In this document: one piece after another, positions 50,001 to 61,200 of the stretch
How the letters are laid out: each line of letters starts with the position of its first letter
Numbering within the stretch: position 1 is the first letter of the stretch
The notes under the pieces: generated by a model
Databases searched by the model: none
The model's input: only the letters and a program-made list of their open reading frames with translations
Told to the model about the DNA's origin: nothing
Translations under genes and position numbers: made by a program
From: Bagarius yarrelli
Taxonomy: Eukaryota; Chordata; Actinopteri; Siluriformes; Sisoridae
Assembly: GCA_005784505.1 (NCBI GenBank)
Contig: VCAZ01000039.1
Span: 3,231,056-3,295,055, forward strand
Direction of reading: 5' to 3'
DNA: 64,000 bases

Positions 50001-51524
50001 TGAAATCTGCACATTTTTCGGGGAAAAAAATCCAATAATTTGCAAAAAAAAAAAAAATAAAAATTATGCTTGCTTGATAAGGTTTTAGACGTGTGATAAG
50101 GTTTTAGACGTGTGATAAGGTTTTAGACGTGTGGTTTTAGACGTGTGATAAGGTTTTAGACGTGTGATAAGGTTTTAGACGTGCTACTTTATTTAAAAGT
50201 AGCTGAAAATAAATTAGACGAATAAATTCTGGAGTAGCGAACATTAAACCCGCATGACTAATCGACTGTTTCCGCTCCATTACTCTTGCCTTGTTTTTAT
50301 ATACTGTTGGTTACTAGGTTACTAATACCACCGTCAGCCGCTTGAAAAACATAGTGGAAACACCTCATTTTTGCACATCTTGAAAAGATTTGGCAACCCG
50401 TTTAAATATATTTAGTTGTATTTATTGTACTATAAAACCAGAAATCTACCTTGAACCATAGATTTTTGGCCTTCGATACTTTTCTTTAAAAATAGGTTAG
50501 AACGGAATTCAACAATTACATAACACAATTAACTGCATGATTTGACAAATGCCATCTAAAGCCATGGATATACCCCCCCTGGCCTACTCCATCCCCCCTG
50601 CACATTTACCTCATCTAATTTTCTACTACCCGGATTTAAATTTTATAATCCAGATGTGCAAAGCCGGGTCTTGAAAGACTTACAGCTGGAGTTGGTGGTT
50701 TATAAAGGGCGAATACTTTTAAGCGGGGTAATATGTGTTAATCAATGTTCTGCGATGTAATCAGTGTCTTAATACTGATCAATGTCATGCTGAATGTCAT
50801 AATAATAAATAAATAAATATTTAATAATAAATAAAAGGTATTTGCGTCTTATATGTTCGCGAGGCATCGTATTAACCCCCATTTTGTTACAGTAAGTCTT
50901 TAACATAGCCATTAACTGCATATTTTATTTTATTTACTTTTTTTTTTTAGTCACCAAGGCGACTGCCAGTGCACAACTCTGTCGAAAGAGCCCACTCTCC
51001 TTCCATAGAGGTGAAGATGCAAACCGACTTTAGTGCAAATAAACTAAATAAAAACAGCGTTTTAGTAAGAGGTAAGATGTTCCTTTTTTTTTTTTTTTTT
51101 TAGGCCACACTGGTGTCGGAGCTTAACCGCTTCGAGGCAGAGCTGGACTCGGACATCCGTGGCCTTGAAAGAAGGCTGTCATTAAAGCATCAGCAGCCAC
51201 AGCAGCGAGGCAGGGGTGAGGTACTGACTCACTAATACTATTGCAGCTAAATAAACACATCTCACATTGAATGTCCTGATTGTAGTGGAAAGACCAGAAG
51301 AGTGAAGAATAATCTTACAGCAAAAATGGGAAGTGAATCTGGAATAATAATCGCATTTGTTTGTGATGGTCAGGTGTCCAAAAACTTTTGGCCATACAGT
51401 GTATCGACAGTATATTGGTATCTGTAGAGGATTTGTTTCTACAAACTAAACGTGCCGTGTGTAGGACCCAGCGGAGCTGTTGGGCGGGTACAATCATGCT
51501 ACTTTGACTTCCCACTCTGCATTC

Positions 51525-51561
<37 letters not shown>

Positions 51562-51811
51562 GTAAGTAGCTACATAGGCTGGACTTACTGTAGTCTTCTG
51601 TTGGCAGGGTGGAAAGAACAACACTACAGGAGACTCGACATCTGGGAAAGGACCAGATTACAGGTGTGTGTGCATGTGTGTGTAACTAAGTGTATTAAGT
51701 ATTGTTTATTAAGTAGTAGGTAAGTTTATTCCTGGGATTTACAGGCTGGGATATAATTCTACGAAGATATTTAGTAATTAATCACTAATTAAGAAAGTTG
51801 CCAAGTTGTCT

Positions 51812-51866
<55 letters not shown>

Positions 51867-54800
51867 TTGTAAGTGTGCATGTGTTTATGGTTGTGGTATT
51901 TCTGTGTTTTGTGATGCTTCTGGGAGTTGTGTGTGTGTGCATGCTTTGGATCTTCATACACTTTATTCTCTATAACTAGTTATTTCTTAAACTTAATATT
52001 TGAGTGTGTGACACTCTTCTGCAACGATTAGTTAATTGTTGACAGGTTCTGGCTTGCAGCCCAAATACCAGAACCCCTGCTAAGGTGTGTGTGTGTGTGT
52101 GTGTGTGTGCATGCGCATGTGCACGTACATGTACAATTTCGATAGATATTACAGTCCAGCTGATATCTTTACATAAACTAATCAAACACAGTACGTTTAT
52201 TTTTCATATGCAAGTGTGTGTGTGTGTGTGCGTGTGTGTGTGCATGTAAAAGAAACCAGAGGATTAGTCTGATTTTATTATGTTTATTATGTAAGTTTAT
52301 ATAGTTTATACAGTATGTGTAAAATGAAGCTTTATGTTTCATTAGCCATAGAAAATATCATTAAAGCAGGATGGGATATAGGAATGAACAGAAATGGAAG
52401 CGTTAGATTAGATATGATTAGACAAGGGTGGAGTAGGATTGGATTGATTATTGGAAGCGATTGAATAGATTATGATTAGACAGAATGAATGGAGTTTGGA
52501 TTAGTCCTGGATGGGATATGATTGGGTTGGATAAACTGGGAAAGGTCTAAGGTAAGCTTGAGAATTTGTGGCAGAAACTAGCCAAACTTTTTATTAACAA
52601 TTGACTAGGGTGGACAAAGTTATAGTTATACAGTCCTGTTTGTCCTTATGTCCCAATCACCCTGCATTAAATGGCTTGTCTTAACTGATATGCTTGCTTC
52701 CTGACCCTCTTTGACCATTATTTTTTACTACTGAGTGATGACTGGATGGGCATGATTAATTATAATGGTAATGGACAGGATTCGGATGGGTTGAAATAGA
52801 CAAAAATAGGTAGAATAGAGCAGCGGTTAAGTTGTTGGACTGCTAATTGGAAGATCAGGGTTGGATTCCCAGTACCATCAAGTTTCCACTGCTGGGCTCA
52901 GCTGTATATAAAAGAAAAATATAAGCCACTCCGGATAAGGGTGTCTGCCAAATGCTGTAGATAGGACTGGATCAGTGCTGGTGGCAGAAGCTTTGGTAAA
53001 ACAGAAAAATATTATGTATAATTTCGATTTGGCAGATGTTATTTTGGAATACATTACAGATAACAAATAAATCAAAGTGGTCGAAATGCTCATGTGACTG
53101 TGTGTCATCTGGTTTGAATAATCCGCACATGCAAATGAGTTCAGTTGGAATGTCCTGTCAGAGACACGTACAAATAAAGTATTCTGGTACATTAGACTGG
53201 AACATCCAGGCGGCGGATACGACATACCATATACCATATAAAAGTCTCCACCATAAGATGGAACCCACGGCAACTGCCTACACCAGAGTTTGGATATGAA
53301 TCAATGGGATAATATTAGAGTAGATGGCAGAAAAACCAGACAGGACTGTATTGGATTTGAAGCAGGATTGTATTAGATTAAACTGTCTGAGATTGGACAA
53401 GAATCCATACATACTGTAATCCTACAGGATTAGATGTATTACCAATGGGAATGTTGTTTTCTGATTAATTATCTTACCGGATGGCTGGATAGTCTCCAAA
53501 TAAGAAGCAGACAAATATGATAAATATTGGCTACAACAAAATAGCACAGGATTAGACAGAGTTGGATAAGATAGTGTTGGATAGCATAGGATGTGGTAGC
53601 CTAGTTGTTAAGGTGTTGGGCTGGTAATCGGAAAATCGTAGGTTCAAATCTCAAGCCGAAGCTGGGCCCATGAGCAAGACCCTTGACTCCTTAACTGCTT
53701 TGTTGGTTAGAAGTTAGCTTTGGTAGTAGCTTGGTGGTTAAGGTGTTGGACTGCTAATTGGAAGATCAGGGTTTGACTCCCAGCACCATCAAGTTACAAC
53801 TGCTGGGCCGCTGAGCAAGACCCTTAACCCCCTTATTGCTGAGTTGTATAAAAAAGATAAACATATGTCTGAGATTGGAGAACATTCGGATTAGCATTTT
53901 AGCCGATCTGTATTTGAAGTAAATTAGACAGTAACATAAACTCTTTATGTGAATGTCTTTTTGTTCACATACTCTAAAGCACAGTGAAATTTGTATATCC
54001 TATTTCAGAAAGTCGGGGTCAGAGCACAGGGTCAGCTATGATACAATGTCCCTGGAGCAGGAAGGATTAAAGGTCTTGCTTAAAGACCCAACAGTGGTAG
54101 ACCGGTAGCGGTGCGGCTTGAACCCAAGCTCTTCTTAGCTTTCCAATCATTAAACTAGGTGCTTTAACCATTTGAGCCACTATAATCATATAGGATCATG
54201 CAGAATTTTATGATCTAGGACCAGATCAAGTTATAATGGTCAGGGCAGGATTGGACAGGTTGGACAGAATAGAACTAGGAAGAATATCTCAGAGTAGAAA
54301 AAATAGGGTTGGACAAGACAGAATTCTTTTATACTAGAATTAATTTGGGAAAACTGGATTTTATGTATCAGAGAATACATGAAGTTTGATGTGGATTTCT
54401 GATTCTAGACTTTAAGCTAGTTATAGATTGGACAGTGAAAAATGGTTCTAGTTATTTTAGGAAGTTATACAGCAAATTGGACAGGATATAGCAGTATTGA
54501 ATGTCCATAAAAACGATGCTTGTTTGTTATTTTCTTCTATTTGCCTTCAGTCTGTAAAGTCCCGAATCTCGACCTTCTCTCAGACCACATTCTTCAGATT
54601 CTCTCCACCTTCATAACAGTATATTAACATGAACTTGTCTACTTGTCCTGCATTTTTTCCCCACTCCTACCCCAAAGCACTGTATACCGAGGGAAAATAA
54701 ACACACAAGATGAAGGACATGCCGAGTTTTACCGCTTCCTCTGTCTAGAACACTAACCAGCTTCAGGGAGGGAAATTTTTAACAACACATGTTTTAGTTC

Positions 54801-57724
54801 TAACCTCCTATTAAAGCTGCTTAATAAATACTACAGAAAGTCAATACACGTTTTAGTCGTGCTACTGTGCTAAATCTGCTAAGCGTAGTTAAGTGTGGAT
54901 GTTTTTGTTTAACCTTTTGCAGTTTGCTGTCCTTAGTTTAACTTCGAGGTTTTTATTCCTGAAATGTCAGCGTTTCCGTACATTACTTTCCGCGGCTCGT
55001 GTAGCGATAAGCCCATTGTTTAAAATGAACTCATTAAGCAGCGGAGATCCTGTGTAGGAGATTAGCAAAAAAATGTAGCATGTTGTTTAACTTTTTGTGT
55101 TATTTTATTTCTTCTTTGTTTTTTATACAAGTTAGCATGTGGGATAAAAAAAATGGCGTGTTTACATCAAAAATGTGGGTCTGTGTGTGTGTGTGTGTGT
55201 CTCGGTAATCTAACAGGATACCAAAAGATTGATTTATAATCCATTTGCAGGAGCATGTCGAAGAAATTGTGCTATTTATGAGAATCCAGTTCAGGGAAGC
55301 TTAATGTTTATGTCCTACAGGAGCTTCTTGAAAATGTTTATACAAGAATGAGAACCAATCACATGACAGGCTTTGGGTTGTTCAAAGATTTGCAGTTTTT
55401 TATATATGCTGCAAGTCACAGGATAGGGGAAGTGGTGGCTCATGGTTACCAACCCAGAGATTGTGGGTTTGATTCCCAGCTCCACCAAGCTATCACCGCT
55501 GGGCCCCTGAGCAAGGCCCTTAACCCCTAATTGCTCAGTTGTATAAATGAGATAAATGTAAGTCGCTCTGGATTAATGAAATTTACATTTACTAAATGCT
55601 GTAAATGTAAATGATTAAGGTATTAGACTGCCAATCTGAAGATCTTGGGTTTGATTCCCAGCAGCACCAAACTGTCATTGTTGGGCCCCTAAACAAGGTC
55701 CTTAACCCTCAACTGCTCAGTTGGATAGTGCCCCTCGCTCTGGATTAAGGAGTCTGTCAAACACCAGAAATCTAAATGATAGGTATTTTAATTAGGCAGC
55801 ACAGTAGCTTAGTGGCACTATTGCTTCACAGCAAGAAGGTCCCAGGTTCGATTCTCGGAATGTTCTTGCGTGGGTTTTACTCCGGGTTCTCCGGTTTCCT
55901 CCCACAGTCCAAAAACATGTATGTTAGGTTGATTGGTGATTCTAAATAGCCCATAGGAGTGAGTGTGTGTGTGCGTGTGTGCCCTGTGATGGAGTGGCGA
56001 CCTGTCCAGGGTGTACCCCTTCTGCCTTTTGCCCTTTCAGAGACAGCTGGGATAGACTCCAGCAGATCCCCGTGACCCCGAATTAGGGATATAAGCGGGT
56101 ATAGAAGATAAATGAATGTATTTTAACTGGATGGACAATGTAAACACACACAAAAAAAAAAGGAACAATGTGTCTTAAGCTTTTTTTCTTATTCCATTTT
56201 TTTCCAGCTACCTGATTGGAGAAAAGCATATTGGCACGAAAGAAAGAGGTAGTGCCCCTCAAAGCCATTCCACAAACCCTTACACCAGCCTTCAGCAAGA
56301 CAAAGCTCCAAGCGGCTCAGGTGCTAATGGTGAGACGTAAATCTTTAATTGAAGCTTTTCTTTTCTTTTCTTTTCGTCTCTCACCTCAATCTTCCAGCCA
56401 GAAATCAACACGGATGCATTTCCTGTTGTGCAGTAGATCCAAACTCATAAAGCCATAAAGCAGATCAGGTTCGGAAACGTCTGGCACTCATCTGCATCTT
56501 TAGCATGTCTGGATAGCGCTGCCTCTCCCATGTTCCAAATGTCCAACCATCTCAAACCACCCCTTATACTTTTTATTGTGAAGCCAAACATTCCTAACAG
56601 AGGCAAACCAAGATAAAGTGGGGGCCCCATGGCAAAATCAACCGATGAGGTCATTCTGAAAAATTATTTTTGTTAATATACTGTTATTTATCTAAAAACA
56701 TAGAAAAAGTAGTCGCCTTCATCTTAATAGCAGAAAATACAATACTGTACAATACGTATCTTATTGTCACCTGCTAAACACTACATAATGCAACCCTCGC
56801 TAACCTGTTTCCCCGGGACACTATTAGTTATTGGAAAATTAGTATCTGGAAAAAAATTACCTGGAATTAAAAACAAAAACATTTGTTTGCCATAAAATTT
56901 TCCTTTAGTCAATCTTATCTCCATCACTTACCGCTGTCATATTTCCTCTTTTCCTTCTCTTCTGGTTGCCAGGCGGAAAAGTCCGCTTCCTGTTTAAATT
57001 AGCAAATGCACGAGTACGCTCTGTGATGCATCCAGAGAGAGTGGGCCCTCTAGGGGGGTGTAGATGTATTGCTCTAGGGTATATTAATAATGACATTTTT
57101 AATTGTTCAAATGGTCAACTGTCAGGGGGGCCCCCCTCATAATGCAGGGCAAATTACTACTGATTTATAAATCTACGTTAACTTAGCATTGGGTGACTTA
57201 CCACGCAACTACTAGCTGCAACAAGTCCCCATTACCCCACACAGACAACTTCACATGACTTATCACGCAAACGTTCTATTGTTTTACTAACCGATATTGC
57301 CAAGTAAAATATATTCAATATGACTTTTTCAGGTTTTTATGACCCTGTTTTAACAAACAGCCCCTCCGTTTCAGGTCAATAGAATACAGCCATTTTATCA
57401 AGTCGTCTCTCGTGATTATGATCTGTCCATGTTTATGCAAATTCGAAATCAACCATTTCGGGTATTTTCTATGCTAAAGCTTTCTTTCACCGAACCAAAA
57501 CAACAACAGATTTGTCTGTGTCTAATTGCTTCCAGATTGCTCTGTATGTAAGATAGTCAGGCTTTTACGTAATCATTCGTTTCACTGCTAATTTGTTTTC
57601 AGGAAAAAGAAAAAAAAAAAAAGACTTCTGCCACTTTATTGTTTCAGGTTTCCTTACCTCAGAGTGGTATCTGATTAACACGGCTACAAACAAAGCTCTG
57701 TAAAGGGAAGGGAGGGAGGGAGAA

Positions 57725-57773
<49 letters not shown>

Positions 57774-58176
57774 CAGAGACAGAGAGAGAAAACTAAAGAG
57801 AGAGACAGAGTGAGACAGAGAACTAGAGAGAGAAAGAGAGACAGAGATGTAGGGATACAGACCCAGAGAGGGATAGAAAGAGAGAGAGAAGGAAAAAGAG
57901 AGAGAGAAAACTAAAGAGAGAGACAGATAGAGACAGAGAACTAGAGAGAGAAAGAGAGAGAGAGAGATGTAGGGATACAGACCCAGAGAGGGATAGAAAG
58001 AGAGAGAAGGAAAGAGAGAGAAAGAGAGAGAGAGAAAACAAGAGAGAGAGACAGAGAGGGATAGAGAGAGAAAGACAAACAGACAGACAGAAAGACAGAG
58101 AGAGAGAGAAAACTAAAGAGAGAGACAGAGAGAGAAAAAGAGAACTAGAGAGAGACAGGCAGAGATGGAGAGATAC

Positions 58177-58207
<31 letters not shown>

Positions 58208-61200
58208 ACTAGAGAGAAAGAGAGAACATCTAGTAAATGCATTAAATAAATAGAAGTGTTTTGAGTCTGGTTTTAAATATATATCTATATTTTAAAAAAT
58301 AATATTTATATTAAATATAAAATACGAGAACATCTGATCTCTTCTGGAAGCTGGTTGCACTAGAAAGTAACTAAAAATACTGAAAGCTTTTTCTAAATTA
58401 AATCTTATTTTTCTTTTTACTTTTTTAATTTTTAAAAATTAATATTTGAAATGAAATTGTTTAGTTTTAGTTTGGGCTACATTCATTCGTGTATTCATTT
58501 CCGTATCAAATTAATTTGTTTGCATGATATAATAAACTAAATAGAAGAGAAAGAAAGTAGCCCCCGAAACTAGGATTAATAGTTTTATTCGTTTTTTTTC
58601 CACATCATTTATTTTATATATCTAGAGTCATTTGTCGAGAAGTTAAACAAGCGTGAAAATTACTGTAAATAAAATTGTGAAACTTTTATGTTTCCACACT
58701 GATTAGACTTCATGTTCAATATAACTGCGATACAATTTTCATAGATATCCGTCTATAATATCAGTTTTAACTGTTGCCACCTTTTCTTTTTGCCCCTGCA
58801 CCAGCAGACAGAACAGCGTGTTTGGCTCCAGACATGGACTTTCTACCTAAGAGAGATGAGAAAAAGGTAATGGGGTTCTAGGTTCTGACGTCAATGCAAG
58901 CAGGTATAAAGTGCCTTTGTTTGAATGTGGGTTTTTTTCCTCTTTCTAAAAGATGAAAGCAGCTCGAGCCAAATTCAACTTCCAAGCCCAGTCACCCAAG
59001 TGAGTATAAATACACAACATCTTATTCAACTATTCAGCAACTGATCCGCGATCGAGGGTTTACGAAGGAAGTGTCTGAATAAACGTGAACGTGTGAAATA
59101 TAACAAGCACACAGGATCCTGCTATGGCTCGAGGTTTTATTCTAATCAGTGCAGTAGTTCTCCAATAGGTGGCAGTGTTTGCGTTCTGGATGAGAGCGTA
59201 CAGGCTCGTGTTTGGGTTGAATGGAAACATGGGTTACATCACTATTTCTTTGAATTAGGTAAGACATACAGTACATAACTTTCGGCTTTCCAAAACAGTA
59301 GAAACTGAAGGACATACATACAATAGTAGGGTGACCATATGTCCCCTGCTTCCTGTCCTCATTTTGGACCTCAAAAATGTGTCGGACTGGGATTTTTTTT
59401 CAAATAGCCCAAAATGTCCAAGATTCAGCTATTGCTTTTTGTGCGAGTTTTATGTTGCTTTCACCTTTGAATTAAGCCCCGCCTTTTACATGCCACCATT
59501 GGTCAGTCATGTATCCAAACACCGTTCAAACTGCATGTCAATCATTGCGCTAAAAAACTATATGGACTATTGGGACAGCACCCCATCACAGCCAAGGCTG
59601 AAGTGGTAGCACAGTGGTCAAGGGGTTAGACTGCTAATTGGAAGGCCATGGTTTGATTCCCAGCACCACCAAGTTACCACTGCTGGGCCTCTGCGCAAGG
59701 CCCTTAACCAGAATAAGTCTTACACTTCCTGCTATAATAATAATCACACTTTTTGTGCAGATTTTCCACTAGATCGCAGGGATTTGTGTTCTTTCAGCTA
59801 CAATAGTATTAGTGAGACCAGACACTAATGATAAGGTGAGGAAGTCTGGGGTTCAGTCGGTGTTCCAGTTTATTCCAAAGGTGTTCATTTGGGTCATGGC
59901 TTTGTACAAGATACCCCAGTTTTTCCACCCATACCTTGGCTTTTTGGCGCCACTGAAACAACATTGTGCTTTTTGGAAAAGAAGTTGTGCTGGTATGGTG
60001 TCCACAAACATACAAATATGGCAGCATGTTTTTGACCTTTGGTCTTTGTCTCTCAGGGAGTTGACGCTGCAGAAGGGTGATGTGGTGTACATTCATCGGC
60101 AGGTTGATGCCAATTGGTACGAAGGAGAGCATCATGGGAGAGCAGGGATTTTTCCAACTAGCTATGTTGAGGTACGTGTGTGTGTCTGTGGCATGTTTGA
60201 TGTATTTAAAGACTTGAAATGTAGTAATCATAAATAAATTGATTTTTTTTTTCCCGAGCAGATAATTCCTCCGACTGAAAAGCCGGTGCCGATAAAGTCT
60301 CCCAGTGTGCAGGTGCTGGAGTACGGTGAAGCTGTGGCTCTGTTCAATTTCAATGCAGACCTGCCGGTGGAACTGTCCTTCCGGAAGGTACTGGTTCCTT
60401 AAAGCTTATTTTACTATAAAAAAATCTTTATTATCATCATAATAAAAAATAATCTTCTTTTAGGGTGAAGTGATATCCATAACACGACAGGTGGACGATC
60501 GCTGGTTGGAGGGTCGGATCCCGGGCACCACACGCAAGGGCATTTTCCCCGCCAACTATGTGCAGGTCAACAAAATGCCCCGCACCAAACCAGCTGATGA
60601 CCTTTCACCCTGTCCACTTTCACCCCTTTCCCCTTCCCCTCAATGCACTCAGGCTCCGCTTTCACCTCACTCACGCACCGGCCAATCACGCTCACCCCTT
60701 TCACCCACAGCCGCCAAACAGCCGTCCAATCACTTTGTGTACTCGCCTGGCCCCGCCTCACCCACTTCGCCCAACAGTCACAGGAGTTTCTCACCTTCAG
60801 CATGCAGTTCACTAGACAGAGAGACCAGATCCCCTGTTTCACCTTTCAGTCATGTCATGGCGTCTCCACAGGGCCCTGGACTAGCGGTGAACATGAGCCC
60901 GAGACCTTCATATACTTATCAGGTATCAACGTGTTAACTATTATAGTTTAGCTACAGTGAAGATATTTCATCACTGTTCCAAGTTTTAGCAGGTGATTAA
61001 CCTGGTAACTGCTTTATGTAGGATGGACCCAGGACAAACTCTGCCCAGTCCTACACATACGGAAAAACACCCACATCAGCGGCTTCCCCTGTTAACAGCA
61101 GCACTACAGTCACACCACGACAGCCGTGAGTCTCGGATCCACTCGAAGTGATCAGATTCATCAAATTATTTCTTTTAATTCTTACCCTTTATAACTTCCT

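Noticed and set aside
57823..58242. 139-codon minus-strand frame of Leu/Ser/Phe
   Set aside because: It is the complement of a GA microsatellite and has no signal or domain beyond the repeat.
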